DNA of 64,000 nucleotides from NCBI GenBank assembly GCA_005765155.1, contig VCCP01000008.1, positions 806,001-870,000 on the forward strand, read 5' to 3'. Shown one piece after another: positions 35,601 to 50,600 of the stretch (within the stretch, counting starts at the first letter, position 1; each line of letters begins with the position of its first letter). A program made the translations under genes and the position numbers. The notes under the pieces were generated by a model. The model saw nothing but the letters and a program-made list of their open reading frames with translations, ran no database searches and was not told the DNA's origin. Origin of the DNA: Zelopaecilomyces penicillatus (taxonomy: Eukaryota > Ascomycota > Sordariomycetes > Hypocreales > Pseudodiploosporaceae).

Positions 35601-38600
35601 GTATTACATTGCCTCGCTACATGATTCCATCTCTGTTTATTCCTTGCCACTTTATGCCTTTCATTACATCAACAAAGCTGGATATCAAGCTGCTCCGTCA
35701 GGCTATGTCTACACTTAGCAAAGAGGACCTTGCTAAGTACTCACTGGTTGACAGTAAGAAGCGATCGCCCGAGACTGAGATGGAATTCTCCATTCAAGCT
35801 CTCTGGTCAGAGCTTCTTCAACTGCCCAAGGAATCTATCGGTCGCGACGACAGTTTCCTGCGCCTGGGTGGTGACTCCATCGCTGCTATCTATCTCGTTT
35901 CTGCTGCCCGTGATGCTGGTATCTCACTCGCAGTCAAGGATATTTTCGATGATCCTCGACTTTTCCAAGTCGCCAGCAAGGCATCTAACATCCAGGGTGC
36001 CGAGAAGACTCGCCAGACTCAAGTCACACCCTTCAGCCTTCTCTCTGAGAAGCTGAGCCAGTATATTCAGAGCGATACGCCCCGAACACAGTATGGACTC
36101 TCCAGCAGCCAGATTATCGAGGACGCCTACCCTTGCACTCCCCTGCAGGAAGGTCTCATGGCTCTTACCGCCAAGCAGCCAGGTTCATACATCTCCAAGT
36201 ACTTCTACAAAATCCCCAAGCGTCTCGACCTTGCTCGCTTCAAGAACGCCTGGGAGAAGTCCGTTGAACTCTGTACTACTATGCGAACTAGAATCATGCT
36301 TGAGGGCGGCCAATCCTATCAGGCTGTTATCAAGAACGACAGCGCCTGGGAAAACACCGAGGGCCACAGTCTCGAATCGTTCAAGAAGGCCATCACCAAG
36401 ATGGATATCGGCTATGGCACTCGTCTTTCTCGTTTTGCCTTGGTCGAAGATGGAGACGAGCTTTGGTTTGTTTGGATCATTCACCACGCTGTCAACGATG
36501 GATGGAGCATGCGAATTGTGCTTGACACTGCCTTTAATACCTACAAGGAAGCGCCTGTTGCCGCTTTATCCCCCTACGCAAACTTTATCAACTACCTCCA
36601 GAACATTGACGGCGATGCTGCTCGCGAATTTTGGCAGACCAGACTCCAGGGAGCTCAACGCCCATCCTTCCCCCCAACATATGGACCTGCCTCTGATGAG
36701 GCTCTGGTTCGTGTAGTTGATCGAACCGTCTCCTTTGCAAACGCAGAGGATACCTCAATTACTATGGCTACTGTTATCAGAGCTGCATGGGCTATCGTGC
36801 TTGGTAGATACTCTGATGCCACTGATGTTTGCTACGGTGCAACCATCTCTGGTCGCCAGGCCCCTCTTTCCGGCTTGCTAACAACACCTGGAGCGGTCAT
36901 TGCTACAATTCCCATCCGTGTCCAGCTGGATGGTAGCCAGACGGTGTCAGACCTTTTGCAGGGTCTTCAGTCCCATGCATTGGAGATGGTGCCGTACGAG
37001 CAATACGGTCTGCCCAACATCTCCAAGCTCAGCCCTGACTGCAAGGAGGCTTGCAACTTCAGCAGTTTGCTTGTTATTCAACCCAAGGAGCAGGAGTCAC
37101 ATATCTTCAATAAGAAGGATGGTATTTTCGAACTGAGTGCCGATGAGGACGATCTGATGATTGAGTCTATGGACAACTACTTCAACTACCCGCTTGTCAT
37201 GCTCAGCTACATGTCTGAGGATAGCGTCAACCAACGATTCCTTTATAACCCAGACGTTCTGTCTGAATCACAGGTTCAGGCTTTGTCTCACCAGTTCGAC
37301 TTCGTTGTCCAGCAGCTGTTGAAGAACCACGAGCAACCTCTTAGCACCATCTCTCTTGCCGGTGAATGGGACCGCCAACACGCTTTTGACTCTTCCAAGC
37401 TTCAGCCAGCCACTCTCTCATGCACCCACTGGTCGATCAGCAAGCAGGTCAAGTCTCGACTTGATGCGCCTGCTGTTGCCTCTTGGGATGGTGACCTTAC
37501 TTATCGCGAGCTTGGAGTTTATGCTTCACGCCTGGCAGCCAAGTTGCAAGCCCTTGGTGTTGGACCCGAGGTGCTCGTACCCTTCTGCTTCCCCAAGTCT
37601 ACTTGGGCGATTGTTGCCATGGTAGCAATTGAGATGGCTGGAGGTGCCTTTGTACCTCTTGACCCTGCTGCGCCGATTGCTCGTCTTCAGACCATCATTG
37701 GGGATACCAAGGCTAAACTGGTCGTAACCGCCCCCTCACTTCAGGATAAACTCCAGGAAGTTGGCCTCCCACTGATTACTGTCAGCGAGGATATGCTACG
37801 TGACCTCCCTGAATCGACCACCCCGGTTATCTCTCCCGTCGAGCCCCAGAATACCTGTGTGGTACTCTTCACTTCTGGTAGCACGGGTAAGCCTAAGGGT
37901 ATGGTTATTCCCCATAGTGCTCTTTGCTCATCCAGCGATGCTTATGGTGCCGAGCTCAACATTGGACCCGACTCCCGTGTATTCCAATTCTCTGCCTATA
38001 CCTTTGATGTTGGTGTTCTTGACGTTCTTGTTACACTTATGCGTGGTGGTTGCATTTGTGTGCCATCTGACCATGACCGCATGAATAATCTGGCCGGCGT
38101 TATCAACGACTTCAAGGCCAACTGGGTATTCCTTACGCCGACCGTGGCTGATATGCTTAGCCCGGCCGCTGTTCCACATCTCACTACTATCTGTCTTGGA
38201 GGTGAAGCCGTCACCAAGAAGTCAGCCGACCGCTGGAGAGGTTACTCTGATTTGCATGGTCTCTATGGTCCTGCCGAGGCGTCTATTTGTGCCTGGAACG
38301 CTGATATCCTGAAGCCTGGTGGTAGCGCAACGAACCTTGGTGTGCCTTTGTCCTCTGCATTCTGGGTCGTTGAACCTGAAAACCCCGAACGTCTTGCTCC
38401 AGTTGGATGTATTGGTGAACTTATCATTCAGGGTCCTATGCTTGCCCGTGGCTACATCAACGTGGACGAGAAGACAGCTGCCAACTGGATCGAGGATATC
38501 CGCTATGACTGGCTACCTCATGATGCTCCCCGCAGGGCTTATCGCACCGGTGATTTGGTTCGACGCAACCCTGACCACACATTTGAGTACATGGGCCGCA

Positions 38601-41600
38601 AGGACAACCAGGTCAAGATCCGTGGACAGCGTGTTGAGCTGGGCGAGATTGAACAGAGCATGATCTCTAGCCTCCCCTCTATTCAACAGGTTATGGTTGA
38701 CATTTCCAAGAGTGCCAACACCCTCAACCTCATTGCTTACATTTGCTTCTCTGATGAGACAAAGGCCACAGGAGATACCGATGTATCTGATATTTTCCTT
38801 ACCCTTACTCCCGAGATGCAGCAGCAGTTCTCCGACATGGTTAGCCAGCTGACTATTCTGCTTCCCCAATACATGATTCCTACGCTATTCATTCCCTGCA
38901 AGTATATGCCGCTGAATAGCTCGGCCAAGTTGAATAGAAAGGCTCTTGCATACACCACTACTAAGCTGTCTGATGCGGAACTAGCTGTGTATGCCCTTTC
39001 CACCGACGACGACAAGCAAGCTCCCGAGACTGAGATGGAAATTAACCTCCAGGCGATTTGGGCCAACACCCTTAATATCTCTCCCGATACTATTGGTCGC
39101 GGTTCAAACTTCCTCCGCCTGGGTGGTGACTCTATTACTGCTATCTACACTGTTATGGCTGCTGCTGAGTCTGGTATCTCTCTCACCGTCAAGGACATCT
39201 TTGACGACCCTCGTCTGTGGAAGGTTGCTGCTAAGGCTACCCAAACCGGCGTTCAGGCACAGCAGGCCGTCACCGAGCCCTTCAGCCTTGTTTCCCCTAC
39301 TACACAAAGCTGGGCTGTCAGTGACGACGTGCGAGAGCTTTGCAATCTTGATACTGATGACTCAGTCGAAGATGCGTATCCATGCACAAGCTTCCAAGAG
39401 GGTCTGATGGCTATGGCTATCAAGCAGCCCGGATCGTATATTGCTAAGCATGTTTACCAGATCCCTGAAAGTATCGATGTTGATCGTTTCATGGATGCTT
39501 GGGAGCAGACCATCAACACCTACAGTGTTCTCCGTACTCGAATCATTCTTGAGAGCGGTTCTACTATTCAGATCGTGCTCAAGGATGATGTTTTCTGGGA
39601 CCGGACTGATGATATGACTCTTGCTTCCTATATCAAGTCTACTCAGGGAATTGAAATGATTTACGGATCACGACTCTGCCGATATGGCTTGGTGGAGGAG
39701 GCCAGTGGATCGAAGTATTTCGTCTGGACTATCCATCACGCCCTGTTTGATGGTTGGACCATGCAGATCATTCTCAAGACCTTGCAGCAGATCTATGATG
39801 GACAGAGCCCCTCGACCCCTCGCGCCTACGCCGACTTCATCAAGTACATCACTGAGGTGGACGTCGAAGCTGCCAGCAACTACTGGAGTGTGCAGCTTAA
39901 GGACGCTCATCGTGCAGCTTACCCTCCTACTTCCTCTACCGAGACATCTAGCACCACTCGTGTTATGCGCCGAAAGATTGAACTCCCCAGCTCTGACATG
40001 TCCGTCACTAAGCCCTCTATCCTGAGAGCGGCCTGGGCGGTTGTCCTTGCTCGTTACAGCGACAATACCGATATCTGCTTTGGTACTACCATCTCTGGTC
40101 GTCAAGCGCCTGTCTTGGGAATCACTGATATCGCTGGCCCAGCTGTTGCGACCGTCCCCGTGCGCGTTCAGCTGGATCGATCCCAAAAGGTTGCCGACTT
40201 CTTGCAGGGAGTGCAATCTCAAGCTTCTGACATGGTTGCTTACGAGCAGTTTGGTCTTCAAAATATTGCCAAGCTGAACTCTAGCGCAAAGGATGCCTGC
40301 GACTTCTCCAGTCTGTTGGTTATCCAGCCAGGCCACATCTTTGAGGTCCCTGGTAGCAAAACAGAGGCTGTTCTCGTCGCGGCCAGCTCAGATGTTAATA
40401 TCGAGGAAGAGCTGATGCAGAACTACTTCACCTACCCGCTTGTTGTCCAGGGTGTGATTAATGCTTCTCACATCGAGCTTCTATTTATTTACAACTCTGG
40501 TATCCTCTCTGAGGAGCAGATGGTCGCCATGTCTCACCAGTTTGAGCATGTTAGCCAGCAGCTCGCTTCCGATTCTCTGAGCAGCTCCCCTCTTGGTGAT
40601 ATCACTGTAGCAAGCTCATGGGATATGGAACATTGTCTCGCATCCAACTTTGATGACCCCGAGATTGTCGACTCATGTGTTCATGAACTTATCGAGGCTC
40701 AGGCTGCCCGACGACCTAATGCGCCAGCTATCAAGGCTTGGGACAGAGACTTTACCTATCTCCAACTCAACCAGGCTGCAAACAGGCTGGCACACTACTT
40801 GGTTGGCGAATACAATGTCCAGTCAGGCGACTTGGTCCATGTTTGCTTTGAGAAATCAGCATGGCATTTCGTTTCCATCTTGGCTATCAACAAAGCTGGC
40901 GCTGCTTGGGTACCCCTTGACCCCTCTCATCCTACTCAGCGTAAGCAGCAGATCATTTCGCAAACCAAGGCCAAGCTTGTGCTTGTCTGCCCTGAGAATG
41001 TAAAGGGCTGCAGCGAACTGGGTCTTGAGATCCTCGAGGTCACTGCATCTCTCGATGAGACACTGATCAAGACCGGTGGCCCCTTCAAATATGGACCTAA
41101 TATTGATGTTTCCCCTCGAAATGCTGTGTACGTCCTCTTCACATCTGGTTCTACTGGTATTCCCAAGGGTTTCGTCATGGAACATGGATCTGTCTGCACC
41201 AGTCAAACTGCTATTTGCAAGAGACTTGGCCTGACCACTGATGTTCGTATGCTCCAATTCGCCTCCTTCGTCTTTGATCTTTCTATTGGTGAAATCATCG
41301 CGCCTTTGATTTCCGGAGCTTGCCTTTATATTCCTTCAGAGCACACCAGAATGAATAGCTTGGCCAAATACATCTGTGAGATGGATATTAACTGGGCTTT
41401 CTTGACGCCTGCCTTTGCCCGTACGCTCAAGCCAGCCGATATCCCTTGCCTCGAGCTTTTGCTCTTCGCTGGTGAGGCTGTTGGCCGAGATGTCTTTGAC
41501 ACTTGGTTCGGTCATGTTCGTCTCATCAACGGTTGGGGCCCAGCTGAAACCTGTGTGTTCAGCACCCTGCACGAGTGGAAATCTGCTACCGAGTCTTCCC

Positions 41601-44600
41601 TCACTGTGGGTAAACCTGTTGGTGGCTTCTGCTGGATCGTCGACCCAGAAGACCCACAGCGTCTTGCCCCCGTTGGCGTTCTCGGTGAAGTTGTTATCCA
41701 AGGTCCAACTCTGCTCCGAGAATATCTTGCCGACCCCAAACGCACCAAGGAGGCTATGGTATATGAACTCCCTGAGTGGGCTCCTCGCCGTGACCAACAG
41801 AACTGGAGCCGCTTCTACAAGTCTGGTGATCTGTGTTCTTACAACCCTGACGGTACCATCGAGTTTTCCACACGTAAGGATACTCAAGTCAAAATTCGTG
41901 GTCTCAGAGTTGAACTGGGCGAAGTTGAATACCATCTGCGCACCTGTCTTCCAAAGTTGAACCAGGTTGTGGTTGACGTTTTCACCACTGAAAGTGGTTC
42001 GAACCTCGCTGCCTACTTGTGCTTCAACAGCGATACTCGAGCTCTTGCAGCAGATGAGAAGGACATCTTCCTTCCCATCGAGAAAGATATGCAGCAGCTT
42101 TTCACTGCCGCTGTTGGTCAGCTAACAACACTTCTTCCCAACTACATGATTCCCACCCTGTTCTTCCCATGTGCGTTCATGCCTCTGATTACCTCTACAA
42201 AGTTGGACAGAAGAGGTCTCAACCGCCTTGCAACTGGTCTTAGCAACGAAGAATTGACCACCTACTCACTGGCTGAGGGCCAGATTCGAGAGCCCGAGAC
42301 TCAAATGGAAGTCAGACTGCAGCTCATCTGGGCCGAGATGCTCAATCTCTCACTATCGTCTATCGGTCGTGACTCCAACTTCCTCCGTATTGGTGGTGAT
42401 TCTATCGCTGCTATCCATCTTGTCACTCTTGCGCGTGATGATGGCATCTCACTGACAGTCAAGGACATCTTTGACGATCCTCGTCTGCTTTCTATTGCAG
42501 CCAATGCCAAGGACCTGTCTGGTGAATCCAAAGACACAGCCATCGCCCCATTTAGTCTCCTACACCCTCAGGTCAGCGCCCGTGTGGTTAGTGATGAGCT
42601 TAGGAGCGAGTGGGGACTCTCACCCCAGCAGGCAATTGAAGATGCCTATCCTTGTACCACCTTCCAAGAGGGTTTGATGGCATTGACCACCAAGCAGCCC
42701 GGTTCCTACATGGCTAAGTATGTCTATCGCCTTAACAAGAACATTGATATCTCTCAGTTCCGGGAAGCTTGGGAGGCTACTTCACAGCTCCTACCTATCC
42801 TCCGAACTCGTGTTGTTCTTGCTAGTGGTACTGCTCTACAGATTGTTCTCAAGGATGGCATCCTCTGGGAAAAAATTGAGGGTGATGATCTCCAGGTTGC
42901 TACACAGACCATGCAGGACCTGCAGATGACATACAATTCTCCTCTTAGCAGGTATGCCCTTTTCGAACACGAAGGTGAACACTACTTCCTCTGGACAATT
43001 CACCATGCTATCCACGATGGATGGACTGTCCGTCTTGTTCTTAGCACGCTCAACAGCCAGTATCGCGGCGCACAGAAGACCCAGCCCTTGGAGTCATACT
43101 CCAGGTTCATCCAATACTGTGCCAACATTGAAACCGATGCTTCCCTCCAGTTCTGGCAGAGCCAGCTTCGCAATGCTCAGAAGGCTATCTTCCCTCCTGC
43201 CCGTGTTGAGTCCTCCAAGTCTGAGAACATCACTCGTATTACAAGGAAGAAGATCTCCTTCTCTTCCTACAAGGATACCTCAATCACCAAGGCCACTATT
43301 CTCCGTGCTGCCTGGGCCCTGGTCCTCGCTGGCTATTGTGACTCTGATGATGTGACCTTTGGAACCACCATCTCTGGTCGACAGGCGCCTGTTGCTGGCC
43401 TGGAGGCAATGGCTGGTCCCATGGTTACCACTGTTCCTGTGCGAGTCCAGGTTAACCGTGAGCAGCGCATTGCGCAGTTCCTTCGTTCAATCCAAACCCA
43501 AGCCAATGACATGGTGCCATTTGAGCAGTTTGGTCTGCAGAACATTGCCAAGATCAGCAACGAAATCAAGGAGGCCTGTGACTTCTCAAGTTTACTTCTT
43601 GTTCAACCCATGCAGTACTTCGGCTCGGGCGGTGTTGATTCTGACGATGTCCTTGTCTACCCTGATACTGGGGCTGATAACGAGGAGGAAATGCTGCAAA
43701 ACTACTTCAGTTATCCTTTGGTTATCCAAGGTCTCCTCTATGCTGAAGAGGTTGAGCTACTTCTTATTTACAACTCTTCCATCCTTGCTGCCAAGCAGAT
43801 TGAGGCCCTCTCCCACCATCTCCAGCACGTTGTTGAGCAGCTGCTGGTCCAAGAGAAGCCCTCTGTTGGCGCCCTTACTCTTGCAAACTCCTGGGATTTG
43901 CAGCAAGTGATTGATTGGAGTCAGGAGGACACTGAAGTCATTGACGCCTGTGTCCACCAGCTTATCGAGCGCCAGGTCCAGATCCGTCCTGAGGCTTTGG
44001 CCGTTCAGGCCTGGGATGGCGAGCTTACTTACAGCCAACTTGATAGCGCAGCCAACAGGCTTGCCCATCACCTCCAGGCTATGTTCAATGTCAAGCCTGA
44101 TGATTTGATTCACGTCTGCTTTGAGAAATCTCTCTGGCATGTTGTAGCCGTTCTGGCCATCAACAAGGCCGGAGCCGGTTGGGTGCCTTTGGAACCATCT
44201 CACCCTACTGAACGTCAAAAGCAGGTCGTTAGCCAGACCAAGTCCAAGGTGATCCTCACCTCTGCTAGCCATCTAGCTGCATGCAAGGCTCTCGTGCCCA
44301 ATGTGGTCGAGGTTAGCTTTAGCCTTGATGAGCAACTGCAGGAGGAACTCGATGGAAGCTGCAGTCTCCAAGGACCAGTTACAACTGTGACGCCCTCTAA
44401 CATTTCCCATCTTCTCTTCACATCTGGTAGCACGGGTGTGCCCAAGGGTCTTATCCTGGAGCACCGTGCTGTATGCACCAGTCAAACTGCCATCTGGAGC
44501 CGTATGGGCATGACTCCAGATGTCAAGATGCTGCAGTTTGCCTCTTGCGTCTTTGATTTATCTGTAGGTGAAATCATTGGTTCGCTCATCTCTGGTGCAT

Positions 44601-47600
44601 GTGTTTGCATTCCCTCTGAAGAGATTCGTATGAACAGCCTTGCGCAGTTTATCCAAGAGAAGCAAATCACTTGGTCGATTCTCACACCATCATTTGCCCG
44701 AACACTGAACCCTGATGAGGTTTCTAGCCTCGAGTTCTTGATCCTTGCAGGTGAGGCTATTAGCCGAGATGTGTTTGAGGCTTGGTTCGGCAAGGTGCGA
44801 CTTATCAATGGCTGGGGCCCTGCGGAGACCTGTGTGTTTAGTTCGATGCATGAGTTCAAGTCGCTTGATGAGTCCCCTGTGACGATTGGACGACCCGTTG
44901 GTGGTTTCTGCTGGATCGTCAACCCTGAGGATACCAATGAGCTTGCCCCTGTCGGAACGCTTGGTGAGCTTGTTGTGCAAGGCCCGACCCTTCTTCGTGA
45001 GTATCTTTCGGATCCTGCTCGTACCAAGGATGCCATCGTGGAGCATCTTCCCAGCTGGGCACCTCAAAGATCCACCGAGCACTGGACCCGGTTTTACAAG
45101 ACTGGTGATCTTTGTTCTTATAACCCAGATGGTACTATTCTATATGCTGGCCGTAAAGATACTCAGGTTAAAATCAGAGGTCTTCGTGTCGAGCTGGGCG
45201 AAGTTGAGCACCAGATCAGGACCTACCTACCTGGAGTTCGTCAAGTTGTTGTTGACGTTTTCCATGCGGATGGTGGTTCTACTCTTGCTACCTACCTTTG
45301 CTTCAGCGACGACACCAGCGCCGATGGATCTGCCACTACTGAGATTTTCCTCGATGTTTCCACTGATCTACAACAGCAGTTCACCGCAATGGTTGGCCAA
45401 TTGTCTACCATTCTGCCCACCTATATGATTCCCACACTCTTCTTTCCCTGCAGTCACATGCCTCTTATCACTTCAACCAAGCTAGATAGAAAGACCTTGA
45501 AGCGTCTTGCAGCTAGCCTTGGTCATGATGACCTTGCAGCTTACTCATTGAACGATGGCGAGATCAGAGCACCAGAAACTGCCATGGAGACTCGCTTGCA
45601 GGCTTTGTGGTCACGGATCTTGAACCTGCCTGCGGAATCTATTGGTCGGGACTCCAACTTCCTTCGGATTGGTGGTGACTCTATCGCTGCTATCCACCTT
45701 GTCACGATGGCCCGTGAAGACGGCATCTCTCTCATCGTAAAGGATATCTTTGACGACCCTCGTCTGCTAGCAGTTGCTGAAAAGGCTTCCGATACTACGG
45801 ATGAGTACCAGCTCGATGCTGAGATAACATCCTTCAGCCTGCTACCCGAACAGGCTCAGGAACTTATCCTGAGTGACACCGTTAGACAGGAGTGCGCCCT
45901 GTCAAGCAGCCAAATCGTAGAGGACGCATACCCCTGCACTACCTTCCAAGAAGGTCTGATGGCCTTGACAGTCAAGCAGCCCGGTACTTACATTGCCAAA
46001 TACGTCTACCGCATTCCCCAATACGTGGATATCGCTCGCTTCAAGAAAGCCTGGGAGCAGACCCTAGATCTGTGTGCTAATCTAAGAACCAGAATCGTTC
46101 TCTTGAACGATATCTGCATTCAGCTCGTAGTCACTAACGATATCGACTGGGAGGCAATCCGTCTCAACAACCTGTCCAAGGCAGTAGAAGCCTCTCGTTC
46201 GCTGGAGATGACCTACGGCTCACCCCTCTGCCAGTTCAACTTGGTCGAGGAGGCCAGCGGCAACTATTTCATCTTGTCACTGCACCATGCTATCTTCGAC
46301 GGTTGGTCCAACAGAGTCATCTTTGATACCCTGCAGTCTCTCTACACCAGCGAGGAGGCTGCTGCCCCACAGCCCTATGCTCGATTCATCAACTATACCA
46401 CCCAGATTGACAACGATGATACAGCCGAATACTGGCGCAACCAGCTTCGAGATGCCCGCCAGGCCAGCTTCCCAGCTATGCAAGGCCCTCGTATGTCAAA
46501 AGCGACTGGCACTACTAAGGTTTTGGAGAAGACTATTGAGTTCTCCCAAACCGCTGAATCTTCTGTAACCAAAGCTACTTTGCTCCGCGCAGCCTGGGCA
46601 CTTGTCCTTGCTCGCTACTGTGACACTAATGATATCTGCTTTGGTACTACAGTTTCTGGTCGTCAAGCCCCAGTTCATGGCTTGACTGAGATGGCTGGCC
46701 CTGTAGTTGCTACCGTTCCAGTTCGTGTGCAATTCAGCAAAGACCAGAGCGTCTCTGCGTTCCTGCGAGACATTCAATCTCAAGCATCTGAAATGGTTGC
46801 TTACGAACAGTACGGTCTTCAGAATATGGCCAAGTTGAGTGAAGAAGCAAAGGAAGCTTGCGACTTTACTAGTTTGCTTGTTATTCAGCCACTTCAACAG
46901 CTGCTCAACAGCAGCGATGAAGATCTTCTTGTACCCGAGGACCCCGAGTCTGAGAACAGTGATCTTGTGCAAAATTACTTCACCTATCCCCTTGTTATTC
47001 AAGGCCATATCTCGAACGACCTTGTAAAGCTTGTCATTATCTACAACTCTGAGGTTCTGTCTCATGCTAAGATTGAGGCACTGTCCTATCACTTTGACCA
47101 CGTGATGCAGCAGCTTGCTCAACAAGGAAAGATGCCCATTGGTGATCTTACTGTCGCCAGCGCTTTTGATCTCAAGAAGTCTCTTGAGTTCCAAAGCGAA
47201 GTCCCTGAGATTATTGATACCTGTATTCACACAATGATCGAGCATCAGGCTACCATTCGCCCCGATGCACCTGCCATCTGTGGCTGGGATGCTGAATTCT
47301 CATATAGCCAACTTAACAAGGCAGCAAACAGATTGGCGCATCACATTGTCAATAACGGGGTCAAGACCAATGATCTGGTCCACGTTTGCTTCGATAAGTC
47401 AGCCTGGTTCTTTGTTGCGATTCTTGCCATCAACAAGGCTGGCGCTACTTGGGTTCCCCTTGACCCATCTCATCCCAAGCAGCGTTTGCAGCAGATTGTA
47501 TCTCAGACCAAGGCTCAAATGGCTCTTGCGTCTAAATCCAATGTTGCACTTGCGACTGAACTTGTAGAGACTGTGATCGAAGTCTCTGCCAACTTGGATC

Positions 47601-50600
47601 GCCAGTTATACGGAACCGAGTCCAAGAAGGCCCCTGAAACCACTGCAACACCTCGTACTGCTGCGTATGTGCTTTTCACATCCGGTAGCACGGGTGTTCC
47701 CAAGGGCTTTGTTATGGAGCATGGATCTGTTTGCACCAGTCAAACTGATATCTCCAAGCGACTTGGTCTTACTTCCGATGTCCGTATGCTGCAGTTTGCT
47801 GCTTTTGTATTCGATCTGTCTATTGGTGAAATCGTGGCTCCCTTAATTATGGGTGCCTGCATCTGTGTTCCCTCTGAAGAGATTCGTATGAATGGCCTCA
47901 CCGACTTCATTCACCAGAAGAATATCAACTGGGCTTACTTGACCCCCTCATTCATCCGTACTCTTCGTCCTCAGGATGTTCCTGGCCTTGAACTTATCCT
48001 GCTGGCTGGTGAGGCTGTTCCTCGTGATGTTCTTGACACCTGGTTCGGCAAGGTTCGCCTTATCAATGGTTGGGGACCTGCCGAGACTTGTGTGTTCAGC
48101 ACCCTCCACGAGTGGACCTCTCTCGACGAATCCCCTCTTACAGTTGGTAAACCCGTCGGTGGTTTCTGCTGGATTGTAGACCCTGAAGACCCCCAGCGCC
48201 TTGCCCCTATCGGCACTTTGGGTGAAGTTGTTATCCAAGGCCCAACTCTCCTTCGTGAATACCTTGCCGATCCCGTGCGAACTGCAGCTGCTTCAGTTAC
48301 TTCTCTACCTGACTGGGCTCCTCGCAGAGATGAGAAATACTTTAACCGTTTCTACAAGTCTGGTGATCTTTGCTCATACAACGCCGATGGAACCATTGAG
48401 TTCTCTAGCCGTAAAGATACTCAAATCAAGATCAGAGGTCTTCGAGTTGAGTTGGGCGAGGTTGAACACCAGATCCGGGCTCATATGCCTGGTCTGAAAC
48501 AGGTGGCAGTTGATGTTTTCCGAGGTCAAGGTGGCACATCTCTTGTCGCATATCTCTGCTTCACCGATGAGACCCGTGCTCCTGGAAACCATACCAGCGA
48601 GATCTTCCAAGATATCTCGACTGCCTTCCAGCATCAACTTTCCTCCACGGTTGGCCATCTCACTACTCTCCTCCCTAGCTACATGATTCCATCACTCTTC
48701 TTCCCATGCCACTACATGCCCATGATCACATCTACCAAGCTTGATAGGAACACACTGAAGCGTATTGCAGCTAGTCTGAGCCAGGATGAACTCCTCAACT
48801 TTTCACTGGCAGACGATATGACAAGAGAACCTGAAACACCCATGGAAATCCGCTTGCAAGCAATCTGGGCAGACATCTTGAAGCTGTCGCCCAGCCTCAT
48901 TGGTCGTGATTCCAATTTCTTGCGTCTTGGAGGTGATTCCATTGCAGCTATTCACCTCGTTTCCTCCGCCCGCGCGGATGGAATCGCGCTTACTGTTCAA
49001 GACGTTTTTGATGATCCTCGACTCTTGGCTGTAGCGGCAAAGGCTAGCGCTCTCGATGAAGATGAAGATGTTGACGAGGACACAGTACCTTTCAGTCTGT
49101 TGTCTACCCAAGCAGAGGAACTTGCTCTCGGTGATGCTGTCCGTCGCCAGTGTTCCCTGGTGGCAGAACAGGTTGTAGAGAACGCCTATCCATGCACTCC
49201 CTTCCAAGAGGGTTTGATGGCGTTGTCAGTCCGACAGCCTGGTTCCTACATTGCAAAGCATGTCTACCACGTCCCTGCACACGTAGACGTTGCACAGTTC
49301 AAGGCCGCTTGGGGTCAAACTGTTCAGCTCTGTGCTAACTTGAGAACCCGTATTGTCTCTTTGAACTCAACCGACTTCCAGATTGTTGTCACTGAAACTG
49401 TTGATTGGGAAAGCATCAGTGTTTCTAGTCTATCTACCGCAGTTGAAAGATCTCGCAACATGGAAATGACGTATGGTTCACCTCTGTACCAGGTTTCGCT
49501 TGTCCAGCAAGAAGATGGAAATACCTACTTTATCTTGTGCTTGCACCACGCTATCTTTGATGGCTGGACACTCCGAATCATGCTAGACGTCCTGCAAAAG
49601 CTTTACCAGAGCGAGTCAGTTATCCAGCCAGAACCTTACTCTCGATTCATTGGATTTGTCCTCACCACCGACAATGACGAGACAATTGCCTATTGGGGCG
49701 GCCAACTCCGCGGCGCCCAGAAGGCATCCTTCCCTGCCCTGCCACTCAATTCGGCTGAGGCAGCACCTTCTTCAACGAGTATGCTTGAGAAGACTGTTAA
49801 GCTTTCTTCTTCTGCCCGTCGGAGCGTGACAACAGCAACTCTGCTGCGAGCAGCCTGGGCGCTCGTATTGGCCCGGTACTGTGATACTCAAGACGTGTGT
49901 TTCGGTACTACTGTGTCTGGTCGCCAAGCTCCTGTCCATGGCTTGACTGAAATGGCTGGCCCAGTAGTCGCTACTATTCCCATCAGAGTTCGCTTCGACA
50001 AAGGCCAGTTGGCCTCGACTTATCTCCAAGATATTCAAAGCCAAGCATCGGAGATGATCTCTTACGAGCAGTTTGGTCTTCAGAACATTGCAAAGATTCA
50101 TGAAGATGCCAAGGACGCCTGTGATTTCTCCAGCTTGCTGGTCATCCAGCCAATGAAGCAGTTGTTCCAGACCAATGAAGACGACGTACTTGTGCTGTCA
50201 GAGGACGCCATGAAGGAGGGTGATCTGTTGCAAAACTATTTCACGTACCCATTGGTCATCCAAGGTCACATCTATGAGGATACCGTCAAGCTGGTTCTCA
50301 TCTACAACTCCGCCGTCCTTCCGGAGTCTAGACTAGTGGCCCTGACCCACCATTTGGAAAGTGCCATGAATGGCCTCGTTAAACAGAGTGACGCTTCTCT
50401 TGGCGATATCTCAATCTCGAGCGATTGGGATGTTCAGAAGTCGATAGAATTCAACCCCGAGGTTCCCCAACTCGTTGACTCATGTGCTCATACTTTGTTC
50501 GAAAGACAAGTTGCTATTCGGCCTGATGAACCAGCTGTTTACGCCTGGGACGGCGAATTCACCTACAGCCAGTTGAATGAAGCTGCCAATAGACTTGCTC

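Noticed and set aside
39668..47245. Minus-strand frames of 170-250 codons within the synthetase
   Set aside because: They recur at the same place in each module because the coding sequence on the plus strand repeats; none has its own motif.
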